The notes below the pieces were generated by a model, which did not search any database, was not told the origin of the DNA, and was given only the letters and a program-made list of their open reading frames with translations. Source: Prevotella sp. (lineage in GTDB: Bacteria > Bacteroidota > Bacteroidia > Bacteroidales > Bacteroidaceae). From it: a stretch of 27,020 nucleotides of DNA. Below, in pieces: positions 15,733 to 22,645 of this stretch. The stretch spans positions 1 through 27,020 of the forward strand of contig JAEEZP010000028.1 of the NCBI GenBank assembly GCA_016291915.1, given 5' to 3'. A program made the position numbers and the translations under genes. Numbering within the stretch: position 1 is the first letter of the stretch; every line of letters starts with the position of its first letter.

Positions 15733-17346
15733 ATGAAAAAGTTACTTTTGTTAGGTGATGAGGCGATAGCGTTGGGAGCACTCCACGCAGGGTTGTCAGG
15801 TGTCTATGCCTACCCCGGTACCCCCTCTACCGAAATCACTGAGTTTATTCAGGGCAACAAACTGGCCCGCGAGCGTGGCATCCACAGTAAGTGGTCCACC
15901 AATGAGAAAACAGCAATGGAAGCAGCCCTGGGCATGTCGTTCATGGGTAAGCGTGCCTTGGTATGTATGAAACATGTCGGTATGAATGTGTGCGCCGACC
16001 CGTTTGTCAACTCCGGTATGACAGGTGTCAACGGTGGTATCGTGGTGCTTGCTGCCGATGATCCCTCCATGCACTCTTCACAAGATGAGCAAGACAGCCG
16101 CTTCTATGGAAAATTCGCTTTGATTCCTACCTTCGAACCCAGTTCTCAGCAGGAAGCATACGACATGATGCAGGTGGCTTTCGACTATTCCGAAAAACAG
16201 AAACTCCCTGTGCTGATGCGCGTTACCACCCGTATGGCACACTCCCGTGCCGTGGTGCAGGTGACAGAGACACCCCGTGAGGAAAACGAACTCAACTACA
16301 ATGCTGTAGCCAGCAATTGGGTGCTCCTTCCTGCCAATGCCCGTAAACGTAATGATATCGTCTGCGCTCAGCAGGGACAACTGGAGGAGGATGCTGTCAA
16401 CTCACCCTACAACAAGTATATCGATGCTGCGGATAAGTCGATGGGTATCATCGCCAGCGGTATTGCCTTCAACTATGTCAATGAGTGCTATCCCAACGGT
16501 TGCCTTTTCCCACTGCTGAAGATCTCTCAGTATCCGATGCCGAAGAAGCTCATCCGCAGGATGTGTGATGAGTGCGACAGCGTGCTGGTCATCGAAGAGG
16601 GACAGCCCTTCATCGAGGATATCCTCCGTGGTATCATGCCGGGCAATGCTGTGATCAAAGGTCGTCTGACTGGAGAACTGCCACGTACCGGTGAGCTCAA
16701 TCCGGATATCGTCAAGAAAGCTTTGGGCATGCCCACCGATGAGTGTTTCGCTCCTTGCGAGGATATCGCCCCACGTCCACCAGCCCTCTGTAAGGGATGT
16801 GGTCACCGTGATGTATATGCTGCACTCAATGAGGTGCTCCGCGAATACGACAACCCACGCGTATTCGGTGATATCGGCTGTTATACCCTCGGATTCCTGC
16901 CGCCATACCGTGCTATCCACTCCTGTGTGGATATGGGTGCGAGCATCACCATGGCAAAGGGTGCTGCCGATGCAGGACAGTGGCCGTCGGTAGCGATCAT
17001 CGGCGACTCTACCTTTACCCATTCGGGCATGACCGGTTTGCTGGATGCTATCAATGAGAATGCGAACATCACCGTGATAATCAGTGATAACCTCACCACC
17101 GGTATGACAGGTGGACAGGATTCTGCCGGTACGAATAAGTTCGAGGCTATCTGCCGCGGATTAGGACTCAGTGATGAGCATCTCCGTGTGGTGGTGCCAC
17201 TGCCGAAGAACATGCCGGAGATCACACAGATCATCCGTGAAGAGATCAACTATAAAGGCACATCTGTCATCATTCCGCGCCGTGAGTGCATGCAGACACT
17301 GCAACGTCATCTGAAACAAAAAAAAGCTAAGGAGGAAAAGAAATGA
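15733..17346 (+). CDS. iorA: Indolepyruvate:ferredoxin oxidoreductase, alpha (TPP) subunit
   Basis: IorAB oxidatively decarboxylates aryl pyruvates to aryl-acetyl-CoA with reduction of ferredoxin. The N-terminal pyrimidine-binding domain begins LLGDEAIALGALHAGLSG and has YPGTPSTEI near residue 27. PALCKGCGHRDVYAAL near residue 350 is the IOR signature. The TPP/Mg site is GDIGCYTLG near residue 378 and GDSTFTHSG near residue 424, with SDNLTTGMTGGQ near residue 452. At 537 residues it lacks the C-terminal ferredoxin domain with two [4Fe-4S] clusters found in archaeal IorA (about 620-650 residues), and it ends in a lysine-rich tail. The electrons must therefore leave by another route. It overlaps iorB by 4 bases. 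Confidence 0.93.
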   Translation: MKKLLLLGDEAIALGALHAGLSGVYAYPGTPSTEITEFIQGNKLARERGIHSKWSTNEKTAMEAALGMSFMGKRALVCMKHVGMNVCADPFVNSGMTGVNGGIVVLAADDPSMHSSQDEQDSRFYGKFALIPTFEPSSQQEAYDMMQVAFDYSEKQKLPVLMRVTTRMAHSRAVVQVTETPREENELNYNAVASNWVLLPANARKRNDIVCAQQGQLEEDAVNSPYNKYIDAADKSMGIIASGIAFNYVNECYPNGCLFPLLKISQYPMPKKLIRRMCDECDSVLVIEEGQPFIEDILRGIMPGNAVIKGRLTGELPRTGELNPDIVKKALGMPTDECFAPCEDIAPRPPALCKGCGHRDVYAALNEVLREYDNPRVFGDIGCYTLGFLPPYRAIHSCVDMGASITMAKGAADAGQWPSVAIIGDSTFTHSGMTGLLDAINENANITVIISDNLTTGMTGGQDSAGTNKFEAICRGLGLSDEHLRVVVPLPKNMPEITQIIREEINYKGTSVIIPRRECMQTLQRHLKQKKAKEEKK

Positions 17347-17915
17347 AATCTGATATTATCCTGTGCGGTGTGGGAGGACAAGGTATCCTCTCTATCGCAA
17401 CCATCATCGGTGAGGCTGCCATGAATGAGAATCTGTATATCAAACAGGCAGAGGTACACGGAATGTCACAGCGTGGCGGTGATGTGCAGAGTAACCTGCG
17501 TATCTCATCCGATCCTATCCACAGTGACCTGATAGCCAAGGGATCGGCCAACGTGATCATCTCCATGGAACCTATGGAGGCATTGCGCTACCTTCCTTAT
17601 CTGAGCAAAGACGGATGGATCATCACCTCCAGCACACCGTTCGTGAATATCCCTAACTACCCCGACATGGAGGTGATCAAGGCTGATCTCGCCAAGATCA
17701 ACAATGTCATCATGCTGGATATCGAGACACTGGCAAAGGAGAATGATATCCCCCGTTCTGCCAATGTGATCCTGCTGGGTGCTGCACAGAAAGCGTTGGG
17801 TATAGAATACAGCAAGATAGAGGATGCTATCCGTAATGTCTTCGGACGTAAGGGTGATGCTGTGGTGGAGGCAAACATCAAGGCGCTCGCCTTGGGTAAG
17901 GCTGCACAAAGATGA
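17343..17915 (+). CDS. iorB: Indolepyruvate:ferredoxin oxidoreductase, beta (gamma-domain) subunit
   Basis: This 190-residue partner of IorA belongs to the pyruvate/ketoisovalerate oxidoreductase gamma family. It begins SDIILCGVGGQGILSIATIIGEAA, the family N-terminus, and has EVHGMSQRGGDVQSNLRIS near residue 38, which binds at the interface with the TPP subunit. The ATG overlaps the iorA stop (ATGA), and an unusually good Shine-Dalgarno AAGGAGG at 17329-17335 lies 7 bases upstream of the start. Both point to tight coupling with iorA. Confidence 0.94.
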   Translation: MKSDIILCGVGGQGILSIATIIGEAAMNENLYIKQAEVHGMSQRGGDVQSNLRISSDPIHSDLIAKGSANVIISMEPMEALRYLPYLSKDGWIITSSTPFVNIPNYPDMEVIKADLAKINNVIMLDIETLAKENDIPRSANVILLGAAQKALGIEYSKIEDAIRNVFGRKGDAVVEANIKALALGKAAQR

Positions 17916-17933
17916 TGTGAAAAGGAGTTGATC

Positions 17934-19244
17934 ATGAATACACCAATCAAGAAAGAAATTGTCGACCAGCTGATAGAAGAGCTGGGTATCAAGGACTTTG
18001 CCAAGGCAACCATCCGTGAGGTCAAGCAGGTGGCTGCCAAGGCAGAGGCTGCTTCCGGCGTGGAGTTTGTGAAGATGGAGATGGGTATTCCCGGACTGCC
18101 CGCCGCTAAGGTGGGTGTGGATGCACAGATCAAGGCGCTGCAGAATGGCATCGCTAATATGTATCCGGATATCCAGGGTTATCCCGAACTGAAAAAACAG
18201 GCATCACGCTTCGTGAAAGCATTCATCAACGTGGATGTCAACCCCGAGGGATGCGTGCCCGTGACCGGTTCCATGCAGGGTGCCTTCGCCTCTTTCCTCA
18301 CCTGTTCACAGGCAGATAAGAAGAAAGACACGGTATTGTTCATCGACCCCGGATTCCCCGTGCAGAAGATGCAGCTGCAGGTGCAGGGCGTGAAATACGA
18401 GACCTTCGATGTGTACGACTATCGTGGTGAGAAGCTCGGGCCGAAACTGGAGAGTTATCTCTCAAAAGGAAATATCTGTTCAATCATCTACAGTAACCCG
18501 AACAACCCCTCATGGGTGTGTCTCACAGAGGATGAGCTGAAGATCATCGGTGATATGGCCAACCGCTATGATACCATCATCATGGAGGATCTGGCGTACT
18601 TCGCCATGGACTTCCGTCAGGATCTCAGCAAACCCTTCGAACCGCCATACCAACCGTCAGTAGCCCACTATACCGACAACTATATGTTGCTGATCAGTGG
18701 CTCGAAGGCATTCAGCTATGCCGGCGAACGTATCGGCGTGGTGTGTATCTCCAACAAACTGTTCCACCGTCATTACCCCGACCTGGCAGCACGCTACGAG
18801 AACCTGCCCTTCGGATTGGTATTCTCCACACGTATGCTCTATGCCCTCTCTTCAGGAACGAGCCACTCCGCACAGTATGCATTGGCAGCCATCTTCCGTG
18901 CCGTGTGCGACGGGGAATACAACTTCCGTGACGAGATCAAGGTATATGGTGAGCGGGCACATAAACTGAAGGAGATCTTCTGCCGCCATAACTTCTACAT
19001 CGTTTACGACAGCGATCAGGGACAGCCCATCGCCGACGGATTCTATTTCACCATCGGCTACCCGGGCATGACAAGCGGTGAACTGGCACACGAACTGATG
19101 TACTACGGCGTGTCGGCCATCTGTCTGATCACCACCGGCTCGCATCAGGAAGGACTGCGCGTCTGCACCTCGTTCATCAACGACAACCAATACGGTCCGC
19201 TCGATGAACGAATGCAACTCTTCGCGGAAAACCACCCGGTATAG
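17934..19244 (+). CDS. PLP-dependent aminotransferase class I/II, partner of IorAB
   Basis: This 436-residue fold-type I aminotransferase has the pyridoxal lysine in SGSKAFSYAGERIG near residue 262, IIYSNPNNPSW near residue 184 and an aspartate in MEDLAYFAMDF near residue 217. The position after iorB suggests that it makes the 2-oxo acid (indolepyruvate, phenylpyruvate or 4-hydroxyphenylpyruvate) that IorAB uses, but the substrate cannot be read from the sequence. A TTG at 17928 is in frame, but AAAGGAG (17921-17927) is 6 bases from the ATG at 17934, which decides the start. It lies 18 bases after iorB. A heptad array starts on the last base of its stop codon. Confidence 0.92.
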   Translation: MNTPIKKEIVDQLIEELGIKDFAKATIREVKQVAAKAEAASGVEFVKMEMGIPGLPAAKVGVDAQIKALQNGIANMYPDIQGYPELKKQASRFVKAFINVDVNPEGCVPVTGSMQGAFASFLTCSQADKKKDTVLFIDPGFPVQKMQLQVQGVKYETFDVYDYRGEKLGPKLESYLSKGNICSIIYSNPNNPSWVCLTEDELKIIGDMANRYDTIIMEDLAYFAMDFRQDLSKPFEPPYQPSVAHYTDNYMLLISGSKAFSYAGERIGVVCISNKLFHRHYPDLAARYENLPFGLVFSTRMLYALSSGTSHSAQYALAAIFRAVCDGEYNFRDEIKVYGERAHKLKEIFCRHNFYIVYDSDQGQPIADGFYFTIGYPGMTSGELAHELMYYGVSAICLITTGSHQEGLRVCTSFINDNQYGPLDERMQLFAENHPV

Positions 19245-19278
19245 TTTAGAGTTTAGAGTGTATAGTGTAGAGTTATGA
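19244..19278. repeat. 7-bp periodic array after the aminotransferase stop
   Basis: Five consecutive heptads: GTTTAGA, GTTTAGA, GTGTATA, GTGTAGA, GTTATGA. The first base is the last base of the TAG stop codon. The array is the same family and the same orientation relative to the gene as the one after polA. Confidence 0.75.
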
Positions 19279-19398
19279 TTACTCTCGGTGCTGAGTAACA
19301 ATTTATGTAAGGGCAGGGTTGATTCCTGCCCCTACACGTTTATAGGCAAATAACTCGTATACTCGTCAACTTGTCTACTCGTCTACTGAATAATTGGT

Positions 19399-19467
19399 TG
19401 CAATATCAAGATGTGGTTGCGTTACGAATCGAACACCTCGCCCCATGCCTGGGGGTGAGGTGTCTGT
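19399..19467 (+). repeat. GCCCCATGCC dispersed element, copy A
   Basis: The element reads TGCAATATCAAG, then GCGTTACGAATCGAACACC, then TCGCCCCATGCCTGGGGG. It is one of about six related copies around the acyl-CoA synthetase gene. The CCCC..GGGG core is a short dyad. Confidence 0.75.
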
Positions 19468-19509
19468 TGTATTACGCATGATTAACTCATAAGCTCACAA
19501 ACACAAAGG

Positions 19510-19573
19510 TTACAATAGCGAGAAGTAGTCGCGTTGCGAATCGAACATCCCGCCCCATGCCTATGGGGAGGGA
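19510..19573 (+). repeat. GCCCCATGCC dispersed element, copy B
   Basis: The element reads TTACAATAGCGAGAAG, then GCGTTGCGAATCGAACATCC, then CGCCCCATGCCTATGGGG, in the same order and orientation as copy A. A further partial head (TTGCAATAGCGAGAGAG) follows at 19591-19607. Confidence 0.75.
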
Positions 19574-19781
19574 ATGAGGGAGGGGCAATGTTGCAATAGC
19601 GAGAGAGTCAGGTACACAGATACGATGATTGAAAAACGGTGACGGAGTCAGTGCGAGGACCTGTTTGAGCGTAGCGAGTCCCGCAGCACAGTTTTTCAGA
19701 ATCGTAATCTGTTCTGACTCGAAGCGTGCAACATGGTCTCTCTTGGTTACTTCTCTCTGCCGAAACAGAGAGAAGAACATA

Positions 19782-19809
19782 ACTATGAACTGTGAACTAT
19801 GAACTGTCT
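19782..19809. repeat. 7-bp periodic array downstream of the acyl-CoA synthetase gene
   Basis: Four heptads: ACTATGA, ACTGTGA, ACTATGA, ACTGTCT. This is the reverse complement of the AGTTCAT family at 22010-22044, so matching arrays in inverted orientation flank the gene at 19875-21935. Confidence 0.7.
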
Positions 19810-19823
19810 CAGCCCGTTTGCAT

Positions 19824-19851
19824 AAAAAAACCCCTCCTTATGAAGGAGGGG
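19824..19851 (-). terminator. Intrinsic terminator of the acyl-CoA synthetase gene
   Basis: On the minus strand, CCCCTCCTT pairs with AAGGAGGGG (9 bp, 3-base loop; 19831-19851) and is followed by seven T. It lies 24 bases after the stop codon. Confidence 0.88.
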
Positions 19852-19874
19852 CAAGGGGAGGTTGCAAACCAACG

Positions 19875-21935
19875 TTATTTCCTCACCAGGATGCGTGCAT
19901 CCACCGCGATGACATCATTCTCGTCGGCCAGCAGCGGGTTGATATCCATCTCCTTGATCTCCGTAGCGAAGCGGAGTAGGGTAGAGAGACGCACGATGAT
20001 CTCCGCATATTTCTTCTCGTTGATACCGGCTTGTCCGCGGGTACCTTTGATGATCTTATAACCGCGCAGCGAGTGAATCATACTGTATGCCTCCTCGTAG
20101 CTCAGCGGGGCAAGACCGCTCGACACATCCTTGAGCACCTCTACGAAGATACCGCCTAATCCGCATAGCACCACATGACCGAAGCGCGGCTCGTACTTCG
20201 CACCGATGAACAGCTCCTTACCGTTGATCATCTTCTGTACCATCACGGCAGTGGCATCGGGAATCTGCATCATACGGTCATACTCCAAGGCGAGATGCTC
20301 CGGCGTACGCACATTCAGTGCCACACCACCCACATCACTCTTATGCACCGGTCCTACCACCTTCGCAACCACCGGATAACCGCACTTCTGCGCAAAGTCG
20401 AGGATCGCCTCCTTGTCATCACTGACAAACTCCGGCACCGTGGGGATACCGGCACTCTGCAATAGGTCGTGAACGAGGTTCGGAGAGATATACCCGTCCT
20501 CTTCAATGCCGTCGATGATCTGACGGATGCGCGGCACATCGACACCACGTATCTGGATAGACTGGTCGGCAGGCTCCGGCGTACGCATGATCTGCGTCAG
20601 CGCCGTGGCTAACGTCACCTCATCGGAGAAGTTCACATGACCGCGCTGCAGGAACTCAGCCACCTCAGGACCGGCGGTGTTCACACTCGGCAGGATGGGG
20701 AAGATCGGTTTCTTGCACGATAAGATCTTCTTGTGCAGCACATCATAGGCATCATACAACTGCACCAGTCCCGGGGTGCCGAAGATCACCATGATAGCAT
20801 CGATATTCTTGAATTTCTTCTCGCAATAGTCAATGGCGATACCTAAGTGCTCAGGCGTGCCGGTAGCTAAGATATCGATGGGGTTGGCAGCGGAAGAACC
20901 GGGGAACAACTGTGCCTTCAGCTCCTCAGCAATCGGCCCGTCAAGGGGAGGCACCTTCAGTCCACCCTTCGACAAAGCATCGGTGAGCATCACACCGGGA
21001 CCGCCGGCATGCGTCACAATGGCGATGTTCTTACCGGTGAAACGAGGCAGCGTGAAGATACATCCAACCGTCGTCAACTCCTCACGGGAGAAACAACGTA
21101 CGATGCCCGCCTTGCGGAACAAAGCCTCGACAGCGGAATCACTCGACGCAATAGCACCGGTATGACTGGAGGCGGCACGACTGCCACTCTCTGAAGAACC
21201 GGCCTTGATCGCTGCGATCCTACAACCTTTCTTGATCAGCGAGGTGGCATGATACAACAGCTTGTCGGGGTCGGAGATATTCTCGATATACAACAGCTTG
21301 ACAAGCGAGTCTTTCTCAGGATCGAAATTATTGTCCATATACTCCAGCACCGTCTCAATACCGATCTGATGACCGTTGCCGATCGACCACACCGAGTTGA
21401 AAGGTAATCCCTTCGTCACAGCACTCTCCAAGATGAAGACGGCAGTGGCACCCGAACCGGAGATAAAGTCAACACCCTTCGGGTTGAGATTGGGAATAGG
21501 CTTCGTGAACACAGAGTGATGCCAACGGGTGAGCAGACCGATACAGTTAGGACCGATCAGCGAACAACCGTATTTCTCACACGTCTGAAGGATATGCTCT
21601 TCCAGCACAGCGCCCTCTTTCGTCTCCTCACCGAAACCGGCCGACAGGATGATGAAGGCACGCACCTGTTTCTCGGCAGCCAGGTAATCAACATAGTCGG
21701 GACAGAATTTTGCAGCCACCACGAGGATAGCAAGATCAGTGGGAGGTAACTCTTTCATGTCATGGAAAACCTTTATTCCCTGCACCTCATCCTCCTTCGG
21801 ATTGACGATGCGTAAGGTGCCCTTGTAGTGACCGCTAAGCAGATTGCGCACTACAGCACCGCCCGGTTTGTGTACGTTGTTGGAACCGCCAACAACCACA
21901 ATACTCTCAGGCTGAAGCAATTGTTTGTTTATCAT
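19875..21935 (-). CDS. ADP-forming acyl-CoA synthetase (fused alpha-beta; acetate/aryl acid:CoA ligase)
   Basis: This enzyme converts acyl-CoA, ADP and phosphate to the free acid, CoA and ATP by substrate-level phosphorylation. In order, the 686 residues hold: a CoA-binding Rossmann domain (PESIVVVGGSNNVHKPGGAVVRN from residue 9); a succinyl-CoA-ligase-like domain with the phosphorylated histidine in SSHTGAIASSD at residue 257; a second flavodoxin-like domain (AIVTHAGGPGVMLTDAL); and a C-terminal ATP-grasp domain (AGIPTVPEF, YPVVAKVVGPVHKSDVGGV, ELFIGAKYEPRFGHVVLCGLGG, EMDINPLLA). Archaeal ACDs split alpha and beta; here they are one chain. It is convergent with iorAB-aminotransferase, which would supply its acyl-CoA. 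It has its own promoter and terminator. The acyl group used cannot be read from the sequence. Confidence 0.93.
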   Translation of the reverse strand: MINKQLLQPESIVVVGGSNNVHKPGGAVVRNLLSGHYKGTLRIVNPKEDEVQGIKVFHDMKELPPTDLAILVVAAKFCPDYVDYLAAEKQVRAFIILSAGFGEETKEGAVLEEHILQTCEKYGCSLIGPNCIGLLTRWHHSVFTKPIPNLNPKGVDFISGSGATAVFILESAVTKGLPFNSVWSIGNGHQIGIETVLEYMDNNFDPEKDSLVKLLYIENISDPDKLLYHATSLIKKGCRIAAIKAGSSESGSRAASSHTGAIASSDSAVEALFRKAGIVRCFSREELTTVGCIFTLPRFTGKNIAIVTHAGGPGVMLTDALSKGGLKVPPLDGPIAEELKAQLFPGSSAANPIDILATGTPEHLGIAIDYCEKKFKNIDAIMVIFGTPGLVQLYDAYDVLHKKILSCKKPIFPILPSVNTAGPEVAEFLQRGHVNFSDEVTLATALTQIMRTPEPADQSIQIRGVDVPRIRQIIDGIEEDGYISPNLVHDLLQSAGIPTVPEFVSDDKEAILDFAQKCGYPVVAKVVGPVHKSDVGGVALNVRTPEHLALEYDRMMQIPDATAVMVQKMINGKELFIGAKYEPRFGHVVLCGLGGIFVEVLKDVSSGLAPLSYEEAYSMIHSLRGYKIIKGTRGQAGINEKKYAEIIVRLSTLLRFATEIKEMDINPLLADENDVIAVDARILVRK

Positions 21936-21959
21936 GGTTCAATTTTTTGATTATTGATG

Positions 21960-21991
21960 CAAAATTAATACAATTCTCTAATAACAACAAA
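21960..21991 (-). promoter_or_regulatory. Promoter of the acyl-CoA synthetase gene
   Basis: On the minus strand, TTTG (21988-21991) is followed after 20 bp by TAATTTTG (21960-21967), a full match to the Bacteroidetes -33/-7 consensus. The predicted leader is about 18 bases. Confidence 0.8.
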
Positions 21992-22009
21992 TAAACAAGC
22001 ATTTTTTTT

Positions 22010-22044
22010 AGTTCACAGTTCATAGTTCATAGTGTATAGTTACA
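22010..22044. repeat. 7-bp periodic array upstream of the acyl-CoA synthetase gene
   Basis: Five heptads: AGTTCAC, AGTTCAT, AGTTCAT, AGTGTAT, AGTTACA. The array is inverted relative to 19782-19809 and runs directly into a GCCCCATGCC core at 22047. Confidence 0.75.
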
Positions 22045-22073
22045 TCTCGCCCCATGCCTATGGGGAAAGTGAA
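22041..22073 (+). repeat. GCCCCATGCC dispersed element, copy C (core only)
   Basis: ATCTCGCCCCATGCCTATGG continuing GGAAAG. The 5' head (CAATAGCGAG) is absent; the heptad array takes its place. Confidence 0.65.
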
Positions 22074-22153
22074 GAGTGAAGAATAAAATCGCCTACGGGG
22101 AAAGCCAATCTCAGCAAAGTTGATGCAAGCATCCACCTGCTCTCGCTGTCAAC

Positions 22154-22216
22154 TTGTAGGGGCAGACTTCATGTCTGCCCGTTGCAACCGGGTAGGGATG
22201 AACCCTACCCCTACAA
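22154..22216. repeat. 63-bp double-hairpin element with 9-bp terminal inverted repeats
   Basis: TTGTAGGGG (22154-22162) and CCCCTACAA (22208-22216) are perfect ends. Inside are two 8-bp hairpins: GGGCAGAC-TTCAT-GTCTGCCC (22160-22180) and GGGTAGGG-ATGAA-CCCTACCC (22190-22210). A related single hairpin lies at 19307-19335. Such GGGGCAGAC-type hairpins are dispersed in many bacterial genomes; I cannot name the family. Confidence 0.8.
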
Positions 22217-22240
22217 TTCGTCAACTCATGAACTCAAAAT

Positions 22241-22301
22241 TAGCATTAGCGAGATGCTGTGAATATCCAAACCTTACATCCCGCCCCATGCCGAGGGGAA
22301 A
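22241..22301 (+). repeat. GCCCCATGCC dispersed element, copy D
   Basis: The head is TAGCATTAGCGAGATG, the middle is diverged, and the core is ATCCCGCCCCATGCCGAGGGG. It is the most diverged copy with both ends recognisable. Confidence 0.65.
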
Positions 22302-22318
22302 TTGACAATTGATAATTG

Positions 22319-22382
22319 TTGCGATATCAAGATACAGTGGCGATACGAACCGAACATCCCGCCCCATGCCTATGGGGAAAGT
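22319..22382 (+). repeat. GCCCCATGCC dispersed element, copy E
   Basis: The head is TTGCGATATCAAGATAC, the middle GGCGATACGAACCGAAC, and the core ATCCCGCCCCATGCCTATGG. Together with A and B it gives the clearest consensus. Confidence 0.75.
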
Positions 22383-22489
22383 CGCGATTAAGCGAGGGCA
22401 GAGACTTGCTTGCAAAGACTATGCCGAGCGTGAGCGAGTTCGATGTGAAACATCAAAGGAACGAGGGAGGGGTATGAAAGTTGCAATAG

Positions 22490-22555
22490 CGAGAGTTTCC
22501 CCCTCTCCCATCCTCTCCCCCACGGCTGGGGGCGAGGCGTCCGATTCGTTACGGA
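22490..22555 (-). repeat. GCCCCATGCC dispersed element, copy F (inverted, rearranged)
   Basis: On the minus strand CGTAACGAATCGGACGCC, then TCGCCCCCAGCC, aligns with copy A. A head in plus orientation (TTGCAATAGCGAGAG, 22490-22504) adjoins it, so two copies seem to have joined in opposite orientations. Confidence 0.6.
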
Positions 22556-22608
22556 TCCTTTTCTATCCACCCCAAACTTTAATTTTCGTAAAAATAGTAC
22601 AAGAAAAG

Positions 22609-22639
22609 TTGGATGTTTCGCAAAATAATGTTATATTTG
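22609..22639 (+). promoter_or_regulatory. Promoter of the frdCAB operon
   Basis: TTG (22609-22611), a 20-bp spacer, then TATATTTG (22632-22639) match the -33/-7 consensus. Transcription would begin near 22646, leaving a leader of about 155 bases, long for this genome. Confidence 0.78.
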
Positions 22640-22645
22640 CAAAAT

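Larger units (their letters stand above)
19245..19874. other. Repeat-dense 630-bp intergenic region between convergent aminotransferase and acyl-CoA synthetase genes
   Basis: No gene is supported. In order it holds: the heptad array; a hairpin of the GGGGCAGG class (19307-19335); an 8-bp periodic stretch of ACTCGTCT-like units (19351-19388); two GCCCCATGCC elements; an imperfect inverted repeat GATTGAAAAACGGTG / CACAGTTTTTCAGAATC (about 19627-19704); a hairpin GTTACTTCTCTCTG..CAGAGAGAAG (about 19746-19776); a second heptad array; and the acyl-CoA synthetase terminator. A 97-codon minus-strand frame at 19487-19780 only translates these repeats. Confidence 0.8.

Noticed and set aside
16402..17022. 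206-codon minus-strand frame opposite iorA
   Set aside because: It is a shadow of the biased codons of iorA, with low-complexity histidine- and threonine-rich content and no recognisable domain.
19525..19550. GTTCGATTC on the minus strand resembling a tRNA T-loop
   Set aside because: The flanking bases cannot pair as a T-stem, and no acceptor, D or anticodon arm is present.
19487..19780. 97-codon minus-strand frame in the intergenic repeats
   Set aside because: Its peptide is made of translated repeat elements (PIGMGRDVRF, inverted-repeat arms and the GTTACTTCTCTCTG hairpin). It has no promoter and lies in dispersed-repeat DNA.
22221..22415. 64-codon minus-strand frame with two GMGRDVRF repeats
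   Set aside because: The peptide repeat comes from two copies of the DNA element. Similarity is at the nucleotide level and not shaped like a protein domain.
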